From Planctomycetia bacterium (GTDB lineage Bacteria; Planctomycetota; Phycisphaerae; UBA1845; UTPLA1): a stretch of DNA of 64,000 bases. The translations under genes and the position numbers were made by a program. Shown here piece after piece: positions 45,481 through 54,138 of the stretch; position 1 is the first letter of the stretch, and the number at the start of each line of letters is the position of its first letter. The stretch covers positions 2,340,470 to 2,404,469 of the forward strand of contig CP054187.1 in assembly GCA_015200345.1 (NCBI GenBank), given 5' to 3'. Below the pieces are notes generated by a model. The model was not told the origin of the DNA. It made no database searches and was given only the letters and a program-made list of their open reading frames with translations.

Positions 45481-46074
45481 TTACTCCTTCTTCGCGCTGG
45501 ACGGCTGCAACGCCTTGAGCATTTCCTCGCGTACGGGCCGCGCCCGCTCCTCCCAGCGCGCCTTCTTTGCCGCCGCCCACTCGGGCATGTCGTCCTTCTG
45601 CATCCAGTACGGTTCGGGCGTCTGCTTGCCGATTTTGGCCAGCTCGGTGAACTCGACGCACATGTCCTCGCGCGTGTAGGCGCTCAAATCGTGGTTGTCG
45701 CCCATGTGGATGCAGTCCGTCGGGCACGGGTCGCAGCACAGCGCGCAGAACATGCACTTGCTGTAATCAATCGCGTAGCGCTCCAGCGCCCCGCCGACCG
45801 CCACGCCCGTCGCCTTGTCGATCTTCCGAGGACCGCTCTTTTCGATGTAAATGCAGTCCACCGGGCAGGCCTTCGCACACTGGTCGCAAGCGATGCACTT
45901 CTCGGCCTCGAACCAGTGGAACCCGCGATAGCGCGGCTGAAGGGCCGGCGCCATGTCGGGGTATTGCAGCGTGATCGTCCGCGCGAAGTTGTATTTCAGC
46001 GTGATGCGCATGCCGATGGCGATTGTTCGCACCGTGTCGAAAATGTTCCGGAAGTACTCCCGCGCCGTCGCCAT
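45481..46074 (-). CDS. nuoI: NADH-quinone oxidoreductase subunit I
   Basis: A 197-residue peripheral-arm ferredoxin-like subunit with two 4Fe-4S motifs: CIACDQCAKACPVDC and CMFCALCCDPCPTDC. N-terminal amphipathic helix region EYFRNIFDTVRTIAIGMRIT precedes. The ATG at 46074 is chosen because it gives the family start and lies downstream of a good promoter; the frame is open further upstream. Unusually it is the first gene of the nuo operon, before nuoA, rather than between nuoH and nuoJ. Confidence 0.95.
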   Translation of the reverse strand: MATAREYFRNIFDTVRTIAIGMRITLKYNFARTITLQYPDMAPALQPRYRGFHWFEAEKCIACDQCAKACPVDCIYIEKSGPRKIDKATGVAVGGALERYAIDYSKCMFCALCCDPCPTDCIHMGDNHDLSAYTREDMCVEFTELAKIGKQTPEPYWMQKDDMPEWAAAKKARWEERARPVREEMLKALQPSSAKKE

Positions 46075-46155
46075 GCCTGTCCCTCGATCGCGCCGATTGA
46101 GTCCGGCAGCGCACCCTTCCATCGGCCTTGTGTTACCAACCCACCTGCCAGGCGG

Positions 46156-46184
46156 AGTATAGCCGAGCCGCGCCATCGCTCCAA
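46156..46184 (-). promoter_or_regulatory. Candidate promoter of the nuoI-A-B-C-D operon
   Basis: On the minus strand TTGGAG-N17-TATACT. Predicted start near 46149, giving a leader of about 75 bases to nuoI. Confidence 0.5.
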
Positions 46185-46244
46185 CAGGCGGAGCGCGACG
46201 CAGGGCCGACCGGTTGTCAACAAGACGCGTCCACTCGTTTGTTG

Positions 46245-46250
46245 TATAAT
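46245..46250 (+). promoter_or_regulatory. Candidate -10 box (TATAAT) of the thioredoxin-fold gene
   Basis: A perfect TATAAT; transcription would begin near 46257, just past the upstream ATG at 46253, which therefore favours the ATG at 46277 as start. No clear -35. Confidence 0.4.
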
Positions 46251-46276
46251 GCATGATCTCCGGGGCATTCGAGCCA

Positions 46277-47890
46277 ATGAGCATTTTCTCGCGACATCCT
46301 GTTACCCGCGGGGCGATGCATCGCGCGCGGTTCCGTGCGATGGCGCTGGGCGCGCTGATGGCCGGGGCAGGCGTTACCCGTGCGAACCAGCCCGCGCCTC
46401 CGCCGCACGAGGAGCCGTCCGATGCGCGGGCCCAGGTGTACTCCCGCTTCGTGCTGCCCACGCTCGACGGCACCGATCGCATTGCGCTGTCGGACTTTCG
46501 CGGGCGGCCGGTGCTGGTGGTGCATTTCGCCGCGGGTCATGCGGCGTCGCGCGAGGCGTTGCTGGATTGGCACAAGAAGTCCGCCGCGCTGGTGAAGGCC
46601 CACAAGCTTTGGCTGCTGCCCATCGCGCACGATCATTACGCCGATCGCGTGCGCGTGCTCGCGTCCGCTCACCGGATCACCGAACCCATCGCCCACGACG
46701 TGCTGAACCTGACCGGCGCCCGGCATCTGCCCCGGCTGGTCTACGTTCCTCGCAAGGGGGCCCCGCGCGAAGTAGCCGGCAACGAGGATTTTGATAACTT
46801 GCTAATAATGCTGGGCCGGGGCAAGCCCATCGAACCCGCTGCCATCGCCGAGGAGGATCGCGAGCAGTTGCCCGAAACGCGCGTCACGCGCCGCGCCGCG
46901 CGCGATGCCCCCGGCCCCGAGCAGCTTCTCGCTCATGCCGACGCCCTCGTGCTCGCCGGCAAGCCGCCGCAGATCGACGAAGCCATCGAGTTCTATCGCC
47001 AGCTCGCGTCCCAGGAACCGGCCCGTGCCGAGGCGCTCCTGCGACTGGGCATCGCCTATCGCATGCGATTCGATCGCCCACAACGCCAGCCCGGCGATCT
47101 CGCCGCCGCGATCGATGCCTGGGCCGCCGCGGCCAGGCTCGATAAGGAGTGCGATGCGCTGCGACTGCGGCTCGTGCCGTTCCTCCCGACGGGCAAAGGC
47201 CCCGCGCCCTACGAATGGCTCCGCAAGGCAAACGCGACGGGCAGCCACGCGCGGTTGGACATCGAACCGTTGCCGGTCGAAACGGGTGACAAGATCGCGG
47301 CAAATGATGAAGCGGTGCCCGATGCCGGCGAGGCCGCGCCGGAGGATCACACGGCCGTTCGCATCGAGACGGCGCAGCATACATGGCGCGTGAACAAGGC
47401 CGATCATGTGACGGTGATCGTGGCGTTCATCCCCGATGCGGCCGACGGTTTCGGCTGGGCGACGAAGCAGGGGCCGACCGTTCGGCTGGAGAAGCCGCCC
47501 GCCGGCGAGTTGGACATCGCCGAGCAGTCGTACGCGGTTCGATACGTGACATGGCCGGCGGTGGGTGGGCCGGCATGGCCGGGTGCCGAATCAGACGCGG
47601 AGGAAGCAGTTGCCGAATCCGATTCGCGGGACGGCCGCTCGCGCGAGGGTGAGGAGGAGGAGGAGGGTGCGGAACCGCACGCCCGCAGCCCCGGTGAACG
47701 CGTGTCGCATACAAATGTATATGACGAGCCGCCGGCCTCGCGCCCGCGCTTGGTGCGCTTTCACCTCACGCTGCCTGCCGGCAAACGGGCCAGGGGAATG
47801 TCGCTCCACGGCACTGCGACGTACTCCTTGGTCCGCGGCGAAGGCCCGGCGCAGGCATTCCGACAATCGTTTGAGATTGAGTTGCGATAA
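46277..47890 (+). CDS. Exported thioredoxin-fold protein lacking CxxC, with TPR-like and beta domains
   Basis: A 537-residue protein with an N-terminal signal (RAMALGALMAGAGVTRA). Residues about 50-180 resemble an AhpC/TSA-type thioredoxin fold (YSRFVLPTLDGTDRIALSDF, RGRPVLVVHFAAGHAASREA) but the CxxC position is occupied by HAAS, so it cannot act as an ordinary thiol oxidoreductase. A helical repeat region follows (EAIEFYRQLASQEPARAEAL). The C-terminal half is beta-rich with an acidic run (SREGEEEEEGAEPHAR). It is divergent from nuoI. Role unknown; a scaffold or redox-sensing relative is possible. Confidence 0.6.
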   Translation: MSIFSRHPVTRGAMHRARFRAMALGALMAGAGVTRANQPAPPPHEEPSDARAQVYSRFVLPTLDGTDRIALSDFRGRPVLVVHFAAGHAASREALLDWHKKSAALVKAHKLWLLPIAHDHYADRVRVLASAHRITEPIAHDVLNLTGARHLPRLVYVPRKGAPREVAGNEDFDNLLIMLGRGKPIEPAAIAEEDREQLPETRVTRRAARDAPGPEQLLAHADALVLAGKPPQIDEAIEFYRQLASQEPARAEALLRLGIAYRMRFDRPQRQPGDLAAAIDAWAAAARLDKECDALRLRLVPFLPTGKGPAPYEWLRKANATGSHARLDIEPLPVETGDKIAANDEAVPDAGEAAPEDHTAVRIETAQHTWRVNKADHVTVIVAFIPDAADGFGWATKQGPTVRLEKPPAGELDIAEQSYAVRYVTWPAVGGPAWPGAESDAEEAVAESDSRDGRSREGEEEEEGAEPHARSPGERVSHTNVYDEPPASRPRLVRFHLTLPAGKRARGMSLHGTATYSLVRGEGPAQAFRQSFEIELR

Positions 47891-47913
47891 TCGTGCGTGA
47901 TTGGCTGGAACTG

Positions 47914-48030
47914 ATTTCAAGACTCCTCTCCCCCTTGGGGGAGAGGTCGGGTGAGGGGGAAAGGCGTTTCAAGGAACATGATTCACCCTCACCCCAATCC
48001 TCTCCCTGAAAAGAAGAGGGAGTTTGAAAC
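47914..48030. mobile_element. MITE-like element, copy 1
   Basis: About 115 bases with palindromic arms CTCCTCTCCCCCTTGGGGGA and an inverted counterpart (CCTCTCCCTG), flanked by imperfect terminal inverted sequences TTTCAAGACTC and AGTTTGAAAC. It matches copy 2 at 55441-55560 over its whole length with few differences. It overlaps the 3' end of the SGNH gene. Confidence 0.7.
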
Positions 48031-49401
48031 AGCTTCTACGGCCCGGCCGGCCTCGTCGTTGCCGTCGAGGCCGCGGGCGGTTGCGCTGGCCGGGGTGGAA
48101 CAGTTCGATGCCCAGGTCGGCGGTCTTGAAGGTCTTCGAGCCGGGCTGGCGGTGAATCCTGAACGTGCGCTTCGGTCAGCCTGGTGCGTCGAGGACGCAC
48201 CCTGGCTAACCGGTCTGCCTGCCTTTTCGCTTCGTACGCGCTCGACGACTTTCATGAATCGCGCGTCGTTCAACAATCGCTGCGCCAGGGTTTCGGCCAG
48301 CACCTCGGACCCCTTGTCGAAGAAATGCACGTTGTCGCGGATGTGCTCCAGGTCGTGCGGCACAGCGCGGTAGCCGTCGAAAAAGATGCAATTGTATTTT
48401 TCTGCCACCTCCGCTCCGATCGCGCTCATCTTCTCATACGTCTCGACGATCAGTTCCAGCGTCATGCCGCAGCGGTCGGGCGAATAGGCCAGCGCCTCGC
48501 GGATCTCCGGGCGCGTGATATTCTCCTTGGTGCCGAGGTACGACTGTGAACACAGCACACACAACACGCCATCGCTCGCGGAAAGCAACGCGAAATCTTC
48601 CAGGTTCCGCCGATACCACGCGAAGGCGTTGGGGTGCACGGGCCTGGCGATCTCCGGTTCCTTCTGCTCATCCGTCAGGACGTACGCGCCTTCCATCGAG
48701 CGCTTCGTCATCGTGAAGTACAGCACGCGTCCGCGGCGGCCGATCTGCGTCTTGCGCGCCAGTTGCATCCACAGCGGCCGATTCCCGCCCACGCCCATCG
48801 GGATGAACGGCAGCGACTCCAGCGTTCGGAAACGGCGCTGGCCCATGTCATTGAACGCTTCGTACTGAATGATGACATCCGGTTTGAAGGCACGGCCATT
48901 GCAAAGGTAGTTTATTTTTCCAGCGAAGTTGTCCAGCCCGGGCAGCGCGAGGTTGATGACCTCCACGGGCATCTTCAGACGCTCGCGCAGCTTCTTTTCC
49001 AGCGCGCCGGGCCAAGTTTTTTCGTCGCTGCTGGAGAAATACTCGAACGCGCTGGACCCACCGAACACCTCGATTCGGAGTGTGCCCGGCGCCTTGGCGT
49101 AGGCGTAGTCCGGCCCGCGAAAGCCGTACTTGTTGATGCGAACTTGGTTGCCCCGAGCGTTGTCCACCACCTGGAACGGCGCCATGCGATAGGAGATGTT
49201 CCCGTCGGGGATCATCTCCAGCCATTCGTGGTAACTTAACGGCGCAAAAATCCACAGCCCCAATTCCACCATTGCAATGGCAACACACAGCGCCATCCCG
49301 CCGGCCACCGCGGCAAACAGCATTCTGCGACTCCGCCGCCGTGTGGATTGGGATGTCAGGTGTGATTCAGGATGGTGTGCATTGGATTGGCTATGTGACA
49401 T
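47989..49401 (-). CDS. Membrane-anchored SGNH/GDSL-like hydrolase
   Basis: A 470-residue protein with an N-terminal membrane helix (MLFAAVAGGMALCVAIAMVE) and an SGNH fold outside the cytoplasm: block I IEVFGGSSAFEYFSSSDEKT (nucleophile Ser), block II PVEVINLALPGLDNFAGKIN (Gly), block III IIQYEAFNDMGQRRF (Asn), and near residue 372 DNVHFFDKGSEVLAETL with the DxxH-like His. Similar proteins act as esterases or acyltransferases on surface polymers. The chain after about residue 400 (GASSTHQADRSARSGF onward) is encoded by dispersed repeats, so the ancestral stop was probably earlier. Confidence 0.75.
   Translation of the reverse strand: MSHSQSNAHHPESHLTSQSTRRRSRRMLFAAVAGGMALCVAIAMVELGLWIFAPLSYHEWLEMIPDGNISYRMAPFQVVDNARGNQVRINKYGFRGPDYAYAKAPGTLRIEVFGGSSAFEYFSSSDEKTWPGALEKKLRERLKMPVEVINLALPGLDNFAGKINYLCNGRAFKPDVIIQYEAFNDMGQRRFRTLESLPFIPMGVGGNRPLWMQLARKTQIGRRGRVLYFTMTKRSMEGAYVLTDEQKEPEIARPVHPNAFAWYRRNLEDFALLSASDGVLCVLCSQSYLGTKENITRPEIREALAYSPDRCGMTLELIVETYEKMSAIGAEVAEKYNCIFFDGYRAVPHDLEHIRDNVHFFDKGSEVLAETLAQRLLNDARFMKVVERVRSEKAGRPVSQGASSTHQADRSARSGFTASPARRPSRPPTWASNCSTPASATARGLDGNDEAGRAVEAVSNSLFFSGRGLG
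48183..48201. repeat. Dispersed palindrome GGTGCGTC-GAG-GACGCACC
   Basis: A perfect 8-bp stem inside the C-terminal codons of the SGNH gene (encodes GASSTHQ). Related to 2056-2074 and 55926-55943. Confidence 0.65.
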
Positions 49402-49462
49402 CGAACGTCCTTCCGTTGCGGGCGATTAGTCCGATAACAGCCACGCGCGGCTTGAGTATGGT

Positions 49463-49535
49463 CTTTCCACGCCGGAAAGCATAGAATAGTGCAATCGGAG
49501 TGGAAAGTCGGACCGATCTCTCGTGCAGATCGGTC
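49463..49535 (+). promoter_or_regulatory. Promoter region and 5' UTR hairpin of the CxxCH lipoprotein gene
   Basis: CTTTCC-N5-GGAAAG (49463-49479) sits just upstream of TAGAAT (49482-49487), a -10-like box; it could be an operator. Downstream, in the leader, GACCGATCT-N7-AGATCGGTC (49511-49535) is a perfect 9-bp hairpin ending 18 bases before the start codon. Confidence 0.45.
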
Positions 49536-49553
49536 GGTTTTGCGAGGGGCAAT

Positions 49554-50129
49554 ATGCGCACGACTCACCGCGTTCTATACCTTGGTGTTCTTGTCATTCT
49601 CGTCGGCTGCAATTTGTTTCCGACGCCGATTTTACCGCCGTCGGGGTTAACCATCGTGCCCGGCGGGCCGGCGAATACGAATCCCTATTTCGGCAAACTG
49701 CGAACGGCGCAGGGCACGCCGATCGGCGACTTCATGCTCGCCTCGTGCGGCTGCGGCGACTGGCGCGTTTTGATCGAGCCGTCCAACGGACTGGCGCGCG
49801 CGTCGTTTCCCGTCAACTTTTACACGCAGGGCGACTACACGACCGACAAGATGGTGACGGTGTACGGCGAGGACGAAGCAAGCGGTGAAGCGCTGTCGGC
49901 CGTGCTGAACCAGCTCGAAGGATTAACTACAGGCGTCTATCAGCCGGTTGGCGAGATGCAATCACGCTTCGACGCCACGCGCGGCGATTCGCACAACCAG
50001 CCGGTCGAAGCCTGCGGCAAGTGTCACATCGGCGAGGACACGGTTTATCCGTTGCCTCCCTGGCATCCCCAGAAGTACAAGACCAACCCCAATGTCTGTT
50101 TTGAGTGCCACACCGTCAACGGTGGATGA
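49554..50129 (+). CDS. Lipoprotein with two CxxCH haem-binding motifs
   Basis: A 191-residue lipoprotein; VLYLGVLVILVGCNLFPTPI provides signal and lipobox (LVGC). The C-terminal part has two c-type haem motifs, EACGKCHIGEDT and NVCFECHTVNGG, about 35 residues apart, suggesting a small di-haem cytochrome, although no distant Met/His ligand assignment is attempted. The middle (FMLASCGCGDWRVLIEPSNG) is not recognised. GAGGGG before ATG 49554 is a good ribosome binding site. The gene lies alone, converging with an Ig-like lipoprotein gene. Electron transfer outside the cytoplasm is inferred only. Confidence 0.65.
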   Translation: MRTTHRVLYLGVLVILVGCNLFPTPILPPSGLTIVPGGPANTNPYFGKLRTAQGTPIGDFMLASCGCGDWRVLIEPSNGLARASFPVNFYTQGDYTTDKMVTVYGEDEASGEALSAVLNQLEGLTTGVYQPVGEMQSRFDATRGDSHNQPVEACGKCHIGEDTVYPLPPWHPQKYKTNPNVCFECHTVNGG

Positions 50130-50259
50130 CGCGCGGTCGTGAAGCGGCCGTGGGTTTGAAATCTCAAATCCCACAGCTCACACTGCATCCATGCGCATGC
50201 AAGCCGGCGGCTGGCGATCCGTCAGCCGTGGCGAACGAGAAGCTGCCTCGGTTCCGTCA

Positions 50260-50277
50260 CCTCCGCCAAGGCGGAGG
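50260..50277. terminator. Palindrome CCTCCGCC-AA-GGCGGAGG between convergent genes
   Basis: A perfect 8-bp stem with a 2-base gap, 130 bases after the lipoprotein stop, with another short stem (ATTCCG/CGGAAT) at about 50311. There is no T-tract; it may be a bidirectional stop/processing hairpin or a dispersed repeat. Confidence 0.35.
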
Positions 50278-50352
50278 GCCGGGTAAGGTGGGCATGCGTG
50301 GATTCCGGCGTTCGCGGAATTGCGACGTGGCATCACGCCGACACAGGGCATC

Positions 50353-51222
50353 TTACGGATTCAGCAGCAATTGGCCCGCCGCAGTCGCCCGCACGATGTC
50401 GTTGGCGTTGTCATCAACGATCGCAAAGACGTTGTAAGTTCCGTCGGGCACGCCGTTGCCGTTTTCATCGAGAAACGCAAAGGTGAATTGCCCGGTGTTG
50501 CCACCTTCGCTAAGCAACTGATCCCGCACGAGAATGATCTCGTTGCCGTTGTCGCGGTCATCGTCCGGGTCGAGGCCGAGCGTCAGCAGCGCGTCAGCAT
50601 TCGCGTTGCCGTTGTCGTTCCAGGCGATGTTCGTCGTGTTGCCCGTCGTGACGGTCGTGTCGGCGGCCGGCGCGGTGAACGTGAAGGTCGGTACCGGCAG
50701 GGCCGTGGTGATGGTGAAGATGCCGGTCGTGCCTCGATCCGGATCGCGCGATCGGGCGGTCTTGGTGGTGCCATCGGGCGCTTCGATCGTGGCGGTAATG
50801 ACGTAGTCGCCGACGCGCACGCCGACGATGTCCCAAACGAACTTGTCGTTCTCGCCGTCGCCGATGGCATCGCGTCCGCTGCCGGGGGTTCCATCGCCAA
50901 CGAGCTGGATCGGCTCACCGATCGGTTCAGCCAGATTGTTCTCTCGCTGCGCGGAGATGCGCACGACGGTACCTGGAATGGTCGCAATGTCGGCCCACTG
51001 CACAATCGTCTGCACGCCCACGGTCGTCGTCGTTGCAGCGGCGGGATTCACAATGGCAATGCCGAGATCCAGGTCGGTCGTCTTTTCCGGGGGAAACAGC
51101 TCCGGCCCGAACAGGAAGTTCAGCCCGGTGCAGCCCAGCCCCGCCAGCGCCGCCAGCAGCACGAACGATTTGCAGACGATTCGGCGCGGAAAAGCCGGCC
51201 CCACGCTTCGATTGGGATTCAC
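50353..51222 (-). CDS. Lipoprotein with two Ig-like/beta-sandwich repeats
   Basis: A 289-residue lipoprotein: signal FVLLAALAGLGCTGLNFLFG with lipobox GLGC. Two tandem units of about 110 residues each start similarly (IAIVNPAAATTTTVGVQTIV with QWADIATIP; FTFTAPAADTTVTTGNTTNI with AWNDNGNAN), contain an Asp-rich loop (DGENDKFVWD; DPDDDRDNGNE) and end in a beta strand (YVITATIEAPDGT; YNVFAIVDDN). This resembles bacterial Ig-like or PKD-type repeats of surface proteins. Function unknown; probably cell-surface adhesion or scaffolding. Confidence 0.6.
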   Translation of the reverse strand: MNPNRSVGPAFPRRIVCKSFVLLAALAGLGCTGLNFLFGPELFPPEKTTDLDLGIAIVNPAAATTTTVGVQTIVQWADIATIPGTVVRISAQRENNLAEPIGEPIQLVGDGTPGSGRDAIGDGENDKFVWDIVGVRVGDYVITATIEAPDGTTKTARSRDPDRGTTGIFTITTALPVPTFTFTAPAADTTVTTGNTTNIAWNDNGNANADALLTLGLDPDDDRDNGNEIILVRDQLLSEGGNTGQFTFAFLDENGNGVPDGTYNVFAIVDDNANDIVRATAAGQLLLNP

Positions 51223-51594
51223 GCGACGTACCCCTCAATAGGCTGGCGAGGATCGGGGGCCTCTGTCGAGGCTCGCCCATTCGATTGTTGCATGGTGAAG
51301 GTGTCCATTTCCACTCGGCTGATAGGGTTCATCCTCCTATTCTTTCGCCCGACGGTCCGCTTTGGATTAGCGCAAAGCGAATAGCAAGGCTCGAATCGGG
51401 CGAGTTTGGCTGGACGACCGATAATCCGGTCGGCGAGGCGTGTTCAGGACGGTTGCCGAGAGGGGAGGCCGAGAGAAGATTGGATTGACCGTCGCTTGAG
51501 CGGGCTCGTATACTAGAGCAGCAGTTGGCGTTCCCGCCTTTCGGACAGGGCGTGCCATCACCCTCGCCCAGCGCAGCAAATCGTGGAGTCACAT

Positions 51595-52320
51595 ATGGGT
51601 AGCGCGCGTTCCAACGTTGTGAATCGTATTTCCCGCCGTCGGCCTGCATCGGTCTATCTTCTGGCCGTGACCGCCGCCGGCATGTTCCTGGCCACTGGCG
51701 GGATGTCCGGGGGCACCTGCAACGTCAACCTGAATCCGCCGGGCAACAACAACGGCAACAACAATGGCAACAGCAACACGGGCGGCGGTCCGCAGATCAC
51801 CGCGTCGGATCATGTCCTGGGCAATGCGAATGCGCCGGTGACGGTCGTGGAGTACAGTGATTTGCAGTGTCCGTTCTGCGGCCGATTCGCGAGGCAGGAG
51901 TTCGCAACGTTCAAGGCCAATTACATTGACACCGGCAAGGTGCGGTTCGTCTATCGCCATTTCCCGCTGACGAACATTCACCCGCGCGCGCAACCGGCGG
52001 CCGAGGCGAGCGAGTGCGCGTCGGATCAGGTTGATTTTTACGATTACATCGACGACGTATTTTCCAATTCCAGCGATGTCAATACGCTGTCGGACGAGTC
52101 GCTGCGCAATTACGCCATTGCCCTGGGGGCCAGCGGCGCCACCTTCGACACCTGTTTTGGCGGCAACGCCAAGGCTGCGCGCGTTCAGCAGGATGTGAAC
52201 TCCGGCAGCGCGCTGGGGGTGACCTCGACGCCGACGTTTTTTGTCAATGCTCGGCGAATCGCCGGTTTCCAGACCGCGGCGCAGCTCGGGGCGGCCGTGG
52301 ATCAGGAACTTGGCGGGTAG
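51595..52320 (+). CDS. DsbA-like thiol oxidoreductase, exported, with Asn/Gly linker
   Basis: A 241-residue exported protein with an N-terminal hydrophobic segment (YLLAVTAAGMFLATGG) and a GGTC sequence that could be a lipobox-like site, then an Asn/Gly-rich linker (NNNGNNNGNSNTGGG) and a thioredoxin_4/DsbA domain: VTVVEYSDLQCPFCGRFARQ with the CPFC active site, then VYRHFPLTN and GVTSTPTFFVNARRI with the cis-Pro. It would form or reshuffle disulfides in exported proteins. ATG 51595 follows GGAG; TATACT near 51508 may be its -10 box. Confidence 0.85.
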   Translation: MGSARSNVVNRISRRRPASVYLLAVTAAGMFLATGGMSGGTCNVNLNPPGNNNGNNNGNSNTGGGPQITASDHVLGNANAPVTVVEYSDLQCPFCGRFARQEFATFKANYIDTGKVRFVYRHFPLTNIHPRAQPAAEASECASDQVDFYDYIDDVFSNSSDVNTLSDESLRNYAIALGASGATFDTCFGGNAKAARVQQDVNSGSALGVTSTPTFFVNARRIAGFQTAAQLGAAVDQELGG

Positions 52321-52553
52321 TTCCAGTTCTCGTGTGTCGGCCATCGTGCGTTGGTTGTCGCGCAGGGGGCAGGCAAGCCTTGCGCGTTCCGATGCCGATT
52401 TTGCGCGGAACGGACGTTGCGCATCTGCGCTGGGCCGCGTTCTGATTTTGTCCTCGCCTTTGACTGATGACGCTCGTGACGGCTGACCGATGGAATTCGC
52501 GCCGGTCGCGCCGATGCGCGGCCGAAGTTTCCTCGCGAGACGAGTAGCAAGTC

Positions 52554-53171
52554 ATGGCACCAGGTCGTCCGATAAGTTTATTCTTGCTGATAGGCGTGGG
52601 GTTGTGGGCATGTGGCTCGTGTACGACGACAGCCGTCGTGAATTTGCCGGCGGCGCAGAGCGATTTCGCCGGGCCGATCGGCCAAGTGGCGACGCGTGCG
52701 GTCCAGGTCGGCTTCATCAACAATACGCCCTTCCGCGCGATCTTTACGTTTGGGAGTTACAACCCGCTCGATCAGGACGGCTTGCCGACCAACTTCGGGC
52801 AGCGACGAATCGAGGGCAACACCGCCACGGCCGTGGTGGCGGCGCCATGTCGCAAGACGTTTTCGATCGGCGGCGAGGAGTTGATTCGCCTGATCGATCA
52901 GAATCGCAACAATCCGCAGATCAACATCACGGATGAGCGCGCGCTGGTGGAGGGAGTTTTTTTCTCCTCCGCGCCGCTGGGCGACCCGCTGGAGGCCGAG
53001 CCGACCGAAGGGACGGCACAAGGCATCAACTTGCTCAACGGGGTCGATTTCACCTGCGCGCGAAAGGACATAACCGATACCACGGGTGCGGGCCTGCTGA
53101 CTTTTACGTTTGAAGAAGATCCGGCCGCGCCCGGCGGATTTCGGATCGACTATGCCTTCCTCCCGCCGTGA
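52554..53171 (+). CDS. Putative lipoprotein of unknown function
   Basis: A 205-residue protein with a signal (ISLFLLIGVGLWACGSC) and a Cys suitable for lipidation. The mature part is beta-rich (VQVGFINNTPFRAIFTFGSY, NTATAVVAAPCRKTFSIGGE) with two further Cys. No family recognised. Its stop is 22 bases before the insertion sequence target duplication, so its downstream region was altered by the insertion. No clear ribosome binding site is visible; the start may differ. Confidence 0.55.
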   Translation: MAPGRPISLFLLIGVGLWACGSCTTTAVVNLPAAQSDFAGPIGQVATRAVQVGFINNTPFRAIFTFGSYNPLDQDGLPTNFGQRRIEGNTATAVVAAPCRKTFSIGGEELIRLIDQNRNNPQINITDERALVEGVFFSSAPLGDPLEAEPTEGTAQGINLLNGVDFTCARKDITDTTGAGLLTFTFEEDPAAPGGFRIDYAFLPP

Positions 53172-53197
53172 TCGCGGGCGAACGTGGTTGAACCTGA

Positions 53198-54138
53198 TTT
53201 GCTCTGTTGACAACATCTGCTGCGAATTTGCCCCCGGCTATCGCCGGAGGGTGTAGGCCAGGACGCGGATCGCTGCTTCGGTGAACAGACCGCGTTCTGT
53301 GCGGGCGTTCAGGTGCGATCCCATGGTGCGTTTGAGCCCGCTGAAGAAGGACTCGACATGCCAGCGACGACCATACCGCTTCGGCAGCCGCGTCATCTGC
53401 GATCGGTAGCGACCGTTCACGCCGCCATCGCGGCGATGCACCGCCGGCGGGATGTAACTGCGCACGCCCCACGTCTCACGACAGTACGTATGAACCCACT
53501 CCGCATCGTAGCCGGCATCCGCGTACAAATACTTCGGGCGCAGCTTCTGGGCGGTTTCCGTCAGGAGCCAGCGCGCTTCAGCCTTGTCGTTGCCCGGCCC
53601 CCAGCCGACGACCAGGCCCGCCGCCAGCATGCTCTTGCAGGTCACAGACGCCGACACCTTCACGTACTGCTGGCGCTGCCGCCCGCTGCGGCTGACGTAG
53701 TGAGCGCTGGCCGACGAGGTCTCCAGACCCGTCGAATCCATCGCCACTTCGTCGCTCTGGTCACCCACCTCACGCAGAATCTCTTGCAGCAGGAATTCCA
53801 GAATCTCCGGAATCACCGTGCGATCAGCGAACTTCTTGAGCGTCGAGTAGTGCGGCAGCCGCTCCATGCACAGAATGCGGCGAAGCTGGCCCGAGGCTTC
53901 GAGCAGTTCAATCACCCCGCGATAGGTGGTCTTGGTATAAGCCCGCAGCACCAGGCAGGTCATCAGTTGCCGCTGCGTGAACTTATGCGGACTCTTCGGG
54001 TGGCCGTACGGCAGCAGGCACCGCCCGGCGACCTTCATGCTCAGCGTTGCGACGTTCAGCAGGAGATTGGTGTTCTTCGCCATGAACGGCGTTTACAAAA
54101 TCAACGCCTCGAAGTCAAGATGTTTTCAACGAAGCAAA
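53198..54138 (-). mobile_element. Complete insertion sequence, 941 bp, with inverted repeats and 5-bp target duplication
   Basis: Ends begin TTTGCTCTGTTGACAACATC (left) and, read inward from the right, TTTGCTTCGTTGAAAACATC; 18 of the first 21 positions agree. CCTGA flanks both sides (53193-53197 and 54139-54143), consistent with a target-site duplication. One transposase gene fills the element. The intact ends, duplication and open reading frame suggest a recent and possibly active insertion. Confidence 0.85.
53238..54083 (-). CDS. IS4/IS5-superfamily DDE transposase
   Basis: A 281-residue transposase. DDE residues are plausible in VAMDSTGLETSSASAHYVSR (first Asp), YLYADAGYDAEWVHTYCRET (second Asp) and RRWHVESFFSGLKRTMGSHL (Glu in the Y-(2)-R-(3)-E-(6)-K-like motif). 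The N-terminus (LLPYGHPKSPHKFTQRQLMT) resembles the DUF772/helix-turn-helix part of IS5-like enzymes. The gene is complete within the inverted repeats. A 5-bp duplication fits several IS4/IS5 groups; exact assignment needs a database comparison. Confidence 0.88.
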   Translation of the reverse strand: MAKNTNLLLNVATLSMKVAGRCLLPYGHPKSPHKFTQRQLMTCLVLRAYTKTTYRGVIELLEASGQLRRILCMERLPHYSTLKKFADRTVIPEILEFLLQEILREVGDQSDEVAMDSTGLETSSASAHYVSRSGRQRQQYVKVSASVTCKSMLAAGLVVGWGPGNDKAEARWLLTETAQKLRPKYLYADAGYDAEWVHTYCRETWGVRSYIPPAVHRRDGGVNGRYRSQMTRLPKRYGRRWHVESFFSGLKRTMGSHLNARTERGLFTEAAIRVLAYTLRR

